From the NCBI GenBank assembly GCA_048939595.1, contig JBHLPI010000007.1, positions 1-47,949 of the forward strand: a stretch of 47,949 nucleotides of DNA, read 5' to 3'. A program made the position numbers and the translations under genes. Positions 25,139 to 33,752 of this stretch are shown in pieces. The first letter of the stretch is position 1, and each line of letters opens with the position of its first letter. The notes below the pieces were generated by a model that saw only the letters and a list, made by a program, of their open reading frames with translations, made no database searches and was not told where the DNA came from. This stretch comes from Hermodarchaeum sp048939595 (GTDB lineage Archaea; Asgardarchaeota; Hermodarchaeia; Hermodarchaeales; Hermodarchaeaceae).

Positions 25139-25498
25139 ATGGAAATCGAAGATGTTATAGCAGTCTTACGGCGCGTTTTAGACCCTGAACATCCCGTTAA
25201 TGTCGTCGAAATGGGCCTAGTCAAAGCAGAAGATGTCACTATCACTGGTAATGAAATACTTATCCAATTCTCCCCTACAGTTCCCCAGTGTCCTATGGGT
25301 GCTGTAATTGGTATTGTTATTCGAAAAGCTTTGAAAGATGAATTTCCCGAGAGTAAAGTGTCTGTTCAGGTAAAGCCAGGAACGCATATGCGTGAGGACG
25401 CCTGCAATACCATGATTAACAATGATGATCAATACAACTCAGCCATCGAGAAGCTCAATGCATCTGGAGCTCTTGACCGGCTAATTCTCAAAGAATAA
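25139..25498 (+). CDS. MIP18/DUF59 family protein resembling eukaryotic CIAO2
   Basis: A 119-residue single-domain protein. LDPEHPVNVVEMGLV (14-28), SPTVPQCPMGAVIGIVIRKAL (45-65, Cys51) and VKPGTH (78-83) followed by an E...N helix align by eye with eukaryotic CIAO2/MIP18 (TPTIPHCSMATLIG ... TPGTH). CIAO2 is part of the cytosolic Fe-S targeting complex that hands clusters to apoproteins. Bacterial PaaD/SufT-type DUF59 proteins end in a different PPW motif, so this is the eukaryote-like version. A V4R gene follows on the same strand. Confidence 0.88.
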   Translation: MEIEDVIAVLRRVLDPEHPVNVVEMGLVKAEDVTITGNEILIQFSPTVPQCPMGAVIGIVIRKALKDEFPESKVSVQVKPGTHMREDACNTMINNDDQYNSAIEKLNASGALDRLILKE

Positions 25499-25681
25499 CT
25501 ACTCGGTTTTATCCGCAGATTTTTAATCGCTCGTTCAGCCTTTGAATGACCGTAGATGATATTTGGTGACTTTGTTTTTTCCGCAAAGCCCTTCTTCACT
25601 TTCACGCGAGTTAATATAGTTTTAAGAATCACCAAATCAAGGTTTATTGGCTGGGTAGGCGTATTTACATTGCAACGGACT

Positions 25682-26344
25682 ATGTATAATAAGGAACCAG
25701 AATCGGTAACGGTTCCAAAGAACATGCTTGAGGAGTTCATCAAAGCAGAGGATTTTGTAACCAAGTATTTCGATACTTCCCGTCGGCTTCCTAAAGAAGG
25801 GAAATTTCTCATAGGAAATCAACGATACGTCGCTCTTCCAGCTGAATTTATTACGGCGATGCGGGAACGCATTGCAATTTCAGGCAGTGGTGAGCTCGCT
25901 GATCTTATAATCTATGAAGTTGCTAAGTCCTTTGGACAGCTGGATGCACGTGATTATCAGCAACGAATGAATGTTCAAGACCCTGTCGGAATGCTTTCTG
26001 CTGGTCCCATCCAATTCAGTTTCCGTGGATTCGCACATGTCAATATCTTCCCGATTAGCAATCCATCCCCCGATGAGAAATATCTCCTTGTATATGACCA
26101 TCTTAACTCCTTTGAAGTCGAAGCTTCCGTAAAGAAAGCTGAGATTACCAAATCACCACGCTGTTTCTTCAATGCCGGTTATTCGGCTGGATGGTGCGAG
26201 GAAAGTTTTGGTATCCCCCTCCAAGCTAGAGAAATTACTTGTAGGGCAATGGGTGATACCTCCTGTCGATTTGTGATGGCTCACAAAAACCATATTTTAA
26301 AGCACATCACGACAGAAGAAATCGAGAAATACAAATCCCTCTAA
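25682..26344 (+). CDS. V4R domain protein (TRAPP/Bet3-related fold)
   Basis: The C-terminal half matches the V4R domain: FFNAGYSAGWCEESFGIPLQAREITCRAMGDTSCRFVMAH, with Cys residues typical of the zinc or heme-binding type. V4R domains are related to the TRAPP subunit Bet3 and bind small hydrophobic molecules. The open frame runs back to 25556, but the added 42 residues are hydrophobic and unlike the family, so ATG 25682 (MYNKEPESV) is preferred, giving 220 residues. In Asgard archaea V4R proteins are discussed as TRAPP relatives. It follows the MIP18 gene by about 180 bp. Confidence 0.82.
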   Translation: MYNKEPESVTVPKNMLEEFIKAEDFVTKYFDTSRRLPKEGKFLIGNQRYVALPAEFITAMRERIAISGSGELADLIIYEVAKSFGQLDARDYQQRMNVQDPVGMLSAGPIQFSFRGFAHVNIFPISNPSPDEKYLLVYDHLNSFEVEASVKKAEITKSPRCFFNAGYSAGWCEESFGIPLQAREITCRAMGDTSCRFVMAHKNHILKHITTEEIEKYKSL

Positions 26345-26426
26345 CTGCTTTCTTCAAAGACCTTGACTTTGCTGGAAACAGAAGTCTTTTTCAGCAAGTC
26401 ACTAAAGCTTCGCTAGAGCTGATACA

Positions 26427-28112
26427 ATGAGCATCCTCACTAAGTCAACTTCATTCCTGCTACTCAGTTGTTTTCTGCTCATTCTTGCTCCTTTTCCTCA
26501 GCTATTTCACCCTAATATATTTGAATCTTCTCTGAGTTCAGAAGCTCAACCATCATCTTTTCCCTTTCATACGAAAGTTATTAATCGGGTGAAAAGCCTT
26601 GGAACGATTCCATGGTTTTGGGACCAATATGCTAGTGCTCCAGGTCCTCTCGCGGGAGATGATGTTATTCGTTGGGGACCGAGTCTTGGCCCATACCATA
26701 ATTATTCAGAGGTCCTCGACCATATCTATGATCGGCTTACGGATTTCCCTGACCTACTCCGCATATTCAAGATCGGCGTGAGTTACAATGGCCTTTCTAT
26801 CCCATGTGTTGCATTAACCGCTCCGGGCGATGCATCCAATCGCCAGGGGTTTTTAATCGTGGCTCATCATCACGGGCGGGAAGCAATCACAGTTGAACAC
26901 GTGCTCTATCTTCTAGATTTTTTACTTGCAAACTCTACCCAGCCTGAGGTTCAACGCATTTTAAACCACTTTGTATTCTATCTGATTCCTACTTTGAATC
27001 CTGACGTGCTTGGGATGTTGCATATCAATCCATGGCAGCGGAAGAATCTACATCCTACTGACGAAGATGGTGATGGCTTGGCAGATGAATGGGAAGTGCA
27101 AGATGTCAACGGAGATTACATTGTAGATTTTTATGAAGAAGATGAATCCTACTATACCTACGAAGGTCTGGATTTAGATGGTGATGGCGATACTGGCGAG
27201 GATTTACCTGGTGGGGTTGATCTGAATCGCAACTATCCTGTAGCCTTCACAGGCGGGGAGAATGATCCACGTAGTGTCGTTTACCATGGAACAGCTCCGT
27301 TTAGTGAACCTGAAACCCAAGCCATGTTGAATTTCACACTTAAACATTATCAGCAGTTGGTCTTCGGAGTGTCACTGCATAGTGGAGTAAGTGTGCTCTT
27401 GACTCCTTGGAGTTATACGAGCGAACCGAGTGAATTTGAGCCGTTTTTTGCTAACCTTGGGGCTGCAGTAGAGGAAGCCTCGGGATACGATTGGTGGAGT
27501 GCTACTCAATTATACCCCTCCTTTGGCACCTGGGATGACTGGCTATTTGGTGGTTATGGCATCCCTGCAGTGACTCTGGAAACATATGGCAATGAATCAG
27601 CTTGGGGGCACAGTATCTGGGATTATTTCAACCCAAGTGCTGATCAAGTCTTATCGATCTGTTATCGTGTACGGGATGCGATTTTCGCCATGACTGCCAC
27701 ACTTATGGATGAACCTGGAGAAGCGGTCATCGTAGTTCCAGGCGTTGTTTCAAGTGTTATCTCCACTCATGTTTCAGTGTATATTGAGGCTAGTGCAAGT
27801 GGATTTCAAACGCTGTTACTGGAGTATCGATACAATCCTGAGCAGAATCACAATTGGGTAGGGCTTCCGTTAGTCTATCGTGAAGGAAATCGATATGAAG
27901 CATTTGTCCCAGCTTCTGCTCTGGGCGGTATAGTTGAACTGCACGTGTACGGATACGATTTTGCTGGACATGTGATTTATTCAGATTCGATATTCTATTC
28001 GATTTCACCTTTCATATTTGCGGGACTTGTCATTACAATCGTTTTGCTAATAGTTGTAATCGGAGTGGCTATTTGGGTGATTATTCGCCGACGCCGTCAC
28101 CAACGAACATAG
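26427..28112 (+). CDS. secreted, membrane-anchored M14 zinc carboxypeptidase
   Basis: 561 residues. A signal peptide (1-25, LLLSCFLLILAPFP) leads; the M14 domain has the zinc pair in HHGREA (His149, Glu152), DLNRNYP (265-271), SLHSG near 320 and the catalytic Glu in TLETYG near 386. Two Ca-binding-like loops (DEDGDGLADE and DLDGDGDTGED) sit between. A beta-sandwich region precedes a C-terminal membrane segment (about 530-555) and a basic RRRRHQ tail, so the protease sits outside the cell on a membrane anchor. It likely trims peptides for uptake or envelope turnover. Confidence 0.92.
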   Translation: MSILTKSTSFLLLSCFLLILAPFPQLFHPNIFESSLSSEAQPSSFPFHTKVINRVKSLGTIPWFWDQYASAPGPLAGDDVIRWGPSLGPYHNYSEVLDHIYDRLTDFPDLLRIFKIGVSYNGLSIPCVALTAPGDASNRQGFLIVAHHHGREAITVEHVLYLLDFLLANSTQPEVQRILNHFVFYLIPTLNPDVLGMLHINPWQRKNLHPTDEDGDGLADEWEVQDVNGDYIVDFYEEDESYYTYEGLDLDGDGDTGEDLPGGVDLNRNYPVAFTGGENDPRSVVYHGTAPFSEPETQAMLNFTLKHYQQLVFGVSLHSGVSVLLTPWSYTSEPSEFEPFFANLGAAVEEASGYDWWSATQLYPSFGTWDDWLFGGYGIPAVTLETYGNESAWGHSIWDYFNPSADQVLSICYRVRDAIFAMTATLMDEPGEAVIVVPGVVSSVISTHVSVYIEASASGFQTLLLEYRYNPEQNHNWVGLPLVYREGNRYEAFVPASALGGIVELHVYGYDFAGHVIYSDSIFYSISPFIFAGLVITIVLLIVVIGVAIWVIIRRRRHQRT

Positions 28113-28189
28113 ATAAACACGAAAGTAAGCCTTTTGGGTAAGGTCTAGCTAAGAGGGTTCACCGTTTGTTTTCAACGGAGACGACACCT

Positions 28190-29653
28190 ATGCCAAAAGA
28201 AACCGATCAATTAATTGCGGTAATCGATCTTGGCACGACTGGGAATCGATCCGTATTATTTAATCTGAAAGGTCAAGAAGTTGCCAAGGCATACCGTGAG
28301 TTCCCAACTATTACCGATGAACCGGAACAAGCAGAACAGGATACGCAGGATTGGTGGCAAACGACCAAAGAAACGATGTACGAGGTGACTAACCGACGAG
28401 GAATTGATCCCAAGAACATTGTTGCGGCTTCTGTGGTAACTCAACGTGCAACGCTGGTTCCTCTTGACAAGGAAGGGGACCCACTAGCACCTGCCATTAC
28501 TTGGATGGATATGCGAATTTCCCCCTCAGCAGAGCAATTTGAAGAAATTGTCAAACAACGAATAAGTCTCCGCCGCGCCCTTTGGTTCAAAGATGTGGTT
28601 CCTGAGATATTCAAAAAGACATGGAAATTTGCTACACCTGATGCTTTCCTTTATAATCGGCTAACTGGCAATCTTGGATCAGATTTAACGAATCATGGGT
28701 TTGGTCTTCTTAACCTTGAAACTCTAACTCTTGATGAAAAGTTAGGTGAGGAACTTCAGCTACCAATTTCGTTATGGCCCGACTTGCTTCACTCAGGAAC
28801 TATTATCGGGGAAATAACTAAAACAGCTGAACAGGAAACTGGTCTCTTAGCAGGAACTCCCGTCATCGTTGGCGGAGGAGACCAACAATGTTCAGTTCTC
28901 GGGTTAGGCGTCTTGAAATCCGGTGATGCTAAACTCAGCCTCGGCACCGGATCGTTCATTGTCACCCCAGTTGAGAAAATTCTCAAAGACCCTCTGGGTG
29001 TGCTGTTCAGCCATCCCCATGTCCTACCAAACCAACTGGTTCTCGAAGGAGCTCTTCCTGGAACTGGAACTATTCTTCGCTGGTTCCGAGATGAATTTGG
29101 ACATGTTGAGTGCGCTGTTGCTGAACGGCTCGGACGAGATCCCTATGACTATATTATCGCTGAGGCAGCCCAGGCACCCCCTGGCTGCGATGGAGTCAGT
29201 GTTTTCCCATTCTTCACGTGGAGTATGGGGAAAATCCAAGGTTTAGGTTTTCAGCACACACGTGCTCATATTGCTCGGGCAATCTTAGAAAGTGTAGCCT
29301 ATGCAATTCGTTTTCTAATTGATACAATGTTTTCAGTAGGTGTGAAAATCAATGAGCTCCGTTTAGATGGGGGTGGTGCGCGGTCTGCACTCTGGCGACA
29401 AATCCAAAGTGATGTCTCTGGTAAGCCGGCTTTGTATACCCGCGTGGATGAAGGTACTGCGTTAGGAGCTGCAATTCTTGCTGCAGTTGGGCTCGATTTG
29501 TATGCATCTCCCGAACAGGCCGTCAAGGCAATGGTTAATGAGCGAGAAAAGCACACACCTAACCAAAAAAATTCCGATGCCTACAGTAAGGGGTATTCTC
29601 AGTTTCAACAAACTGTGATGAATAATATCCAAGAACTACTCAAACATGTCTAA
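28190..29653 (+). CDS. FGGY-family carbohydrate kinase, glycerol kinase-like
   Basis: About 487 residues with the actin-like ATPase motifs IDLGTTGNRSVLF, GGGDQQCSVLG, SLGTGSF and LDGGGARSALWRQIQSDVSG followed by EGTALGAAILAAVG. Glycerol kinase makes glycerol 3-phosphate; FGGY relatives phosphorylate xylulose, gluconate or erythritol. TTG 28166 is also open, but GGAG before ATG 28190 fits better. A nitroreductase follows by 18 bp on the same strand. Confidence 0.85.
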   Translation: MPKETDQLIAVIDLGTTGNRSVLFNLKGQEVAKAYREFPTITDEPEQAEQDTQDWWQTTKETMYEVTNRRGIDPKNIVAASVVTQRATLVPLDKEGDPLAPAITWMDMRISPSAEQFEEIVKQRISLRRALWFKDVVPEIFKKTWKFATPDAFLYNRLTGNLGSDLTNHGFGLLNLETLTLDEKLGEELQLPISLWPDLLHSGTIIGEITKTAEQETGLLAGTPVIVGGGDQQCSVLGLGVLKSGDAKLSLGTGSFIVTPVEKILKDPLGVLFSHPHVLPNQLVLEGALPGTGTILRWFRDEFGHVECAVAERLGRDPYDYIIAEAAQAPPGCDGVSVFPFFTWSMGKIQGLGFQHTRAHIARAILESVAYAIRFLIDTMFSVGVKINELRLDGGGARSALWRQIQSDVSGKPALYTRVDEGTALGAAILAAVGLDLYASPEQAVKAMVNEREKHTPNQKNSDAYSKGYSQFQQTVMNNIQELLKHV

Positions 29654-29671
29654 ACTAAACGGGTGAAATTA

Positions 29672-30190
29672 ATGGATGCAATGGAAGCGATTGTAACTCG
29701 AAAATCTATTCGAGCATTTACTGATCAGGAAGTTACCGATGACCAAATCCAAGCTCTCCTTCAAGCGATGGTCGCTAGTCCCAGTGCAGGCAACAGACAG
29801 CCTTGGCGGATTTACGTGGTTCGTGATGTCTCAATCAAAAAGAAACTCGCCATCGGGGCCTATGATCAACAATTCATTATCAAAGCCCCTGTAGTCTTTG
29901 TGGTATGTCGCGTTCCTGATGAGTCGGGCGCCCGATACAAAGACCGTGGTCGAGACTTCTACTCAATTCAGGACACTGCTGCTATGACTCAGAATCTCTT
30001 GCTTGCAGCGCATAGTATGGGGCTGGGGGGGTGCTGGGTTGGTGCCTTTAATGATAGGGCAATTGGAACAGCAATTGAGTGTCCTTCAGGAGTATTACCT
30101 GTATCGATTATTCCGGTGGGCTATCCGGCTGAATCACCACAAGCTCGACCACGCCGACCAATTGCTTCGATAGTTCATTTTGTTATTTAA
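29672..30190 (+). CDS. nitroreductase family FMN oxidoreductase
   Basis: 172 residues from ATG 29672 (GTG 29663 is the alternative; GGGTGA lies a few bases before the ATG). TRKSIRAFTDQEV, SPSAGNRQPWRIYVV and LLLAAHSMGLGGCWVGAF are the nitroreductase FMN-binding motifs. These dimeric flavoproteins reduce nitro compounds, quinones or flavins with NAD(P)H, or act in cobamide or coenzyme metabolism. It is immediately downstream of the FGGY kinase, so co-transcription is likely, but no shared pathway is evident. Confidence 0.88.
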   Translation: MDAMEAIVTRKSIRAFTDQEVTDDQIQALLQAMVASPSAGNRQPWRIYVVRDVSIKKKLAIGAYDQQFIIKAPVVFVVCRVPDESGARYKDRGRDFYSIQDTAAMTQNLLLAAHSMGLGGCWVGAFNDRAIGTAIECPSGVLPVSIIPVGYPAESPQARPRRPIASIVHFVI

Positions 30191-30202
30191 AATGCCAATC
30201 CT

Positions 30203-30880
30203 CTACATTTGCTTCTGTAGGATTAGGAGTATGCAGAGTGGATAGACCCAGATAATGGCTGTTACAGCTGAAATAATTTCAGGAATAGCAACACCTGTGA
30301 AAGGTAGAAGGTTCAGATAATAGAAGACCCAGATTAGTGCACTAACCAAAGCGAGAATGAACGCCATCAGACCGATCAATCGAAGATGTTTTTCCTGCAT
30401 CAATCGAACACCATAGATCATTCCTGCAACCAACAAAGTTGTAAAGAATCCCAAAGAAACGAGGAAATGGGTAAATCCAAAACCTTCATGGAACACACCA
30501 ATAGCGACTAAGAAAAATTGGGCAATTGTCAACAGAATCGCTGCAATAATCCCAATTACGGAGCCTTCGAAAACTTGGTGACGAATCAACCAAAAGGTCA
30601 ATACCAGAGTGAAGAGACCAGCAAGGATTAGACCTGTATTGAATATAGGTGCAGCAGTGTTTACGCCAGGGGTTCCGTTTGAACCTCCTAGCATCCACGG
30701 GTGACCTAAATCACTCAAGGCGTTTGTCAACCAGTTAAACCAAGGGGATACGAGAATTGCGGCAGCAATTCCTATCAGGGCAATAAGGGGACCAATTATC
30801 CCGCAGAAGCCTGCGAAGCGTGTGGAAATAAGAAATTCTAACACAGGGTGTAATTCTTTTTGCTCCTCTTTTTCTGTCAT
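30203..30880 (-). CDS. DUF998 membrane protein
   Basis: 225 residues with about six membrane spans. NALSDLG after the first span, IFNTGLILAG and GVFHEGFGFTHFLVSLGFF match the DUF998 family pattern. The function of these is unknown; conserved His and Asp at the membrane face hint at an enzyme or a transporter. A charged N-terminus (TEKEEQKE) is cytoplasmic. It converges on the nitroreductase with a 12-bp gap. Confidence 0.8.
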   Translation of the reverse strand: MTEKEEQKELHPVLEFLISTRFAGFCGIIGPLIALIGIAAAILVSPWFNWLTNALSDLGHPWMLGGSNGTPGVNTAAPIFNTGLILAGLFTLVLTFWLIRHQVFEGSVIGIIAAILLTIAQFFLVAIGVFHEGFGFTHFLVSLGFFTTLLVAGMIYGVRLMQEKHLRLIGLMAFILALVSALIWVFYYLNLLPFTGVAIPEIISAVTAIIWVYPLCILLILQKQM

Positions 30881-31091
30881 GATAAAGTACCTTCAAAGGA
30901 TCTAGTTATACCCGATTTGGCGTAAAGATAATGATAAGCCTTGCGCCCTCTAAATTCTGAAGAAATCACATATCGTAGCCAAACCGAGGCAATCGGATAG
31001 AGACTGCAAGAATAAAGACATATCCTAAAAGAGCAAGCATAATTTTGGAAATTGCAGCAATGGAATATTTCTTTACACTAGTATGTCTCTT

Positions 31092-31724
31092 TTATTTTTG
31101 GATGAATGGTTTTAGTTCATCAGGTAATGATTCACCAATAGCTTGAAACTCTGCTGCTAAGGTTTTCATGAATGTTACTAACAGATTGTGTCTCGGTACC
31201 GCAAGCTCCTTTCCTGTCTTGGTAGATATACGATTTGTGAGTTTCAGCAATTTTCGGTCTATATGTTCAATGGTCCCATGAAGCCCTCGTTTTTGCACAA
31301 GGCTCTCTGCAATGGTTCTAGCCAATCCCAGTGCACCCATGGCGTCAAGCTTATCTGCGTCACTAAGGATTTTCCCCTCAAAAGACTCGGGTGGTTTGTT
31401 TTCGCTGAATCGATGGGTCCGAATCGCTTTTGCCACTTGGGACAATTTCGTCTTTGGAAAAGCTGTGGTCGCTAAAAAGGCTACAGCCATATTCGCTCCA
31501 ACCTCGGCATGAGATGCACCTGTAACCTCTTCTTCTGGTCGACCAATATCATGGAGTAATGCTGCCGCCTCGAGAACCTCTAAATCTGCTCCTTCTTTTT
31601 GTCCGATCAGCAAGCTCAGTTGACGTACTCGTAATGTGTGTTCATAGGAATGAGCTCCACGTTTACCTAAACGTATCGCATTGTAAGCGAATTCTTCGAT
31701 TGCACCCACAAGTCTATGGTCCAT
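31092..31724 (-). CDS. HD-domain phosphohydrolase (YedJ-like)
   Basis: 210 residues with the full HD set: HSYEHTLRV, AALLHDIGRPEEE, SHAEVGA, and LSDADKLDAMGALGLAR. The last motif, D-x-D-K-LDAxG, is typical of the YedJ group. The divalent metal site is complete, so it should be an active phosphohydrolase; its substrate is unknown. The 210-bp gap before the DUF998 gene holds an AT-rich promoter candidate and no clear gene. Confidence 0.87.
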   Translation of the reverse strand: MDHRLVGAIEEFAYNAIRLGKRGAHSYEHTLRVRQLSLLIGQKEGADLEVLEAAALLHDIGRPEEEVTGASHAEVGANMAVAFLATTAFPKTKLSQVAKAIRTHRFSENKPPESFEGKILSDADKLDAMGALGLARTIAESLVQKRGLHGTIEHIDRKLLKLTNRISTKTGKELAVPRHNLLVTFMKTLAAEFQAIGESLPDELKPFIQK

Positions 31725-31904
31725 AACGATTCACCGAAATCATAGGATCTAATTTCATACCTCTCAAAGAATGGGATAAATAATTAGCCCAATCACGAGT
31801 TTGAAGAACTCACAGGAATACGTTGTTCCTGGAAACTAGACGTAAACTATAAGGGCTTAATCTTAGCGAGGATAGTTACACGCTTTCATGGATGTTGAAA
31901 CAAA

Positions 31905-32384
31905 ATGGCTTTAATCGGGTTTATTCTACTTTTAATCGGGGGTCTATTACTAATCTACTCGGGGCAATCCATTGCTTTGGACCCCCTTTACGCGACATTC
32001 CTAAAAGACTTCATTAACGCAATTTTAGGACCCCCATTGGGAGACCAAATTGTCGGGGCTTTAATCATCATCACTAGCTTAGGGGGTATCCTTGTCATCA
32101 TCGGATCAATCCTTTGGTACGCTGCCGGATCAGGCATTTTTGCGATAATCGGTCGCATTATAGTTTCACTCGCTACCTTTTCGGCTTTCTTCTATGTGGC
32201 AATGGAGCTTCTAAACGCCTTTGCCCTCGGTATCTTCAGTCAACCTATCGATGTCATCTTAGCTTATTTCTTGGGTCTGGGAATTGGATTCGCCAGCGTC
32301 ATCATGATACTCGTTGGGAACTTTATTGGAGCTGGACGCAAGAAGAAAGAACCCGCCTCATATGAAGATACAAGTGAGGCCTAA
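31905..32384 (+). CDS. small four-helix membrane protein
   Basis: 159 residues with four strong membrane spans and a charged cytoplasmic tail (GAGRKKKEPASYEDTSEA). I recognise no family. The N-terminal MALIGFILLLIGGLLLIYSGQ is typical of archaeal small membrane proteins. A TATA-like ACTATAAGG lies about 55 bp upstream. The gene converges on an MFS transporter with 15 bp between stops. Confidence 0.7.
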   Translation: MALIGFILLLIGGLLLIYSGQSIALDPLYATFLKDFINAILGPPLGDQIVGALIIITSLGGILVIIGSILWYAAGSGIFAIIGRIIVSLATFSAFFYVAMELLNAFALGIFSQPIDVILAYFLGLGIGFASVIMILVGNFIGAGRKKKEPASYEDTSEA

Positions 32385-32399
32385 TCACGTCTTTAAGAC

Positions 32400-33644
32400 C
32401 TAATCCTCCTTCCTATCATGTTTCAGAGTCTCCGGTACGATGAGTAAGACGATTAGGAACGCAATGACATTCATCAGAAGGGCAAAGACCAAATTCCCTC
32501 TTAGGGTGAAGAAGATGAATTGGACCAATGCACCTCCTATAATAGGTCCAAATGCCGTCCCAATCGAATTTGCAGTAGCAATTGTGGACATTGCGCGCCC
32601 TCTCCGTGCAACCTTACTCAAATCAGCGGCAGCTGCATAACTTGCTGTAGAAATGAGTGGATACAGGGGAATGAACCATAACAGCATTGCGATAAAAGGG
32701 TCAAAGACAAACAGATAGATCAGCATAAAGAAGGCGTATCCAGCAAATCCTAAGAGAATAACTGGTTTTCGACCAACCCGGTCACTGCCATATCCCGCAG
32801 CAAGTGTTACGCCCAATCCGAAAAGTGACGCAAAGCCGTTCGCAATACCAATCATTAGGGGCGTTCCGCCAATTTCTGATACTAAGTAGACTCCAAAGAA
32901 ATAAGCAAATCCGTTTACTCCAAGGCTGCTAATGGCGACGGCTGCTGCTAAAACTAAGGGAATCCAGGTTAGAGGTTTCCACCAAGAGCGGGGACCAATT
33001 TCCGCTTCCGCTAGCGCTTCGCCTGATTTTGAAGAGATAGTTGTATTGGGGATTTCTCGTACGATAATCCAAATCGTCAATGCTCCAGCGATAAATGCAA
33101 ACCCGCCTAACAAGAATAGCCCAGACATGCCAATAAGAGTGAAGAGAAACCCTCCGGTGAACGCTCCCACAGACCATCCAACACTACTTGTCGCTAGCAA
33201 TAATCCCACGGCGCCACCTTTGAAGGTTCGCGCTTCTGTGAGATAGGCATTCGCCATCGGAACTGTCGCTAGTGAGAAAAGGTACGCAGCACAGGTAACG
33301 AGTAGAAACGTGAAGCTATCTTGGATAAAGATATACAGGAAGAAACTGATAGCCTGAGCAAAGAATCCAACGATGATGATAGGAAGACGGCGATGCCATC
33401 GATCTGAGAGTGCACCCCAAAAATACACACCTAGTAAACCAAAGAGAACGGGGAGTCCACCGATGAGCCCGATTTGTAAAAAGGCAGTTTCACCGATTCC
33501 TGCGAAAAGGTATAAACTACCATATTGCCAAAAAATCGAAGCTGCAAAATGGTAAAGTGAAAAGCCAAGCAAAATCCCCCAGACGTAATGTTGAGGAACC
33601 TTAGTGTCTACCAATGAGCCACTTTCCTCTTTGTGAAAAACCAT
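32400..33644 (-). CDS. MFS transporter
   Basis: 414 residues with twelve membrane spans in two six-helix halves. Motif A copies are GALSDRWHRRLP (after span 2) and GYGSDRVGRKPV (after span 8). Major facilitator proteins move sugars, drugs, amino acids or metabolites by proton or ion coupling; the substrate is not evident. A basic loop with SKSGEALAEAE joins the halves. The gene stands alone. Confidence 0.9.
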   Translation of the reverse strand: MVFHKEESGSLVDTKVPQHYVWGILLGFSLYHFAASIFWQYGSLYLFAGIGETAFLQIGLIGGLPVLFGLLGVYFWGALSDRWHRRLPIIIVGFFAQAISFFLYIFIQDSFTFLLVTCAAYLFSLATVPMANAYLTEARTFKGGAVGLLLATSSVGWSVGAFTGGFLFTLIGMSGLFLLGGFAFIAGALTIWIIVREIPNTTISSKSGEALAEAEIGPRSWWKPLTWIPLVLAAAVAISSLGVNGFAYFFGVYLVSEIGGTPLMIGIANGFASLFGLGVTLAAGYGSDRVGRKPVILLGFAGYAFFMLIYLFVFDPFIAMLLWFIPLYPLISTASYAAAADLSKVARRGRAMSTIATANSIGTAFGPIIGGALVQFIFFTLRGNLVFALLMNVIAFLIVLLIVPETLKHDRKED

Positions 33645-33752
33645 GCGCAGTCATGCTAGTATCCAATTCAAAAAGCTATGCCTATCGAACCTTTCTCTTC
33701 TTCTGTTCCGACTTCCAATGGTTTTTTATGATACAACCAAAGCCAACAAGGT

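Noticed and set aside
30960..31090. Minus-strand hydrophobic frame in the gap before the DUF998 gene
   Set aside because: It gives a span (MLALLGYVFILAVSIRLPRFGYDM is 24 residues from ATG; shorter motif: ILAVSIRLPRF) but is too short and lacks a ribosome-binding site; it may be a remnant of a membrane protein.
31905..32384. Reading the small four-helix membrane protein as a subunit of the MFS transporter
   Set aside because: The two genes face each other with separate transcripts, so no link is supported.
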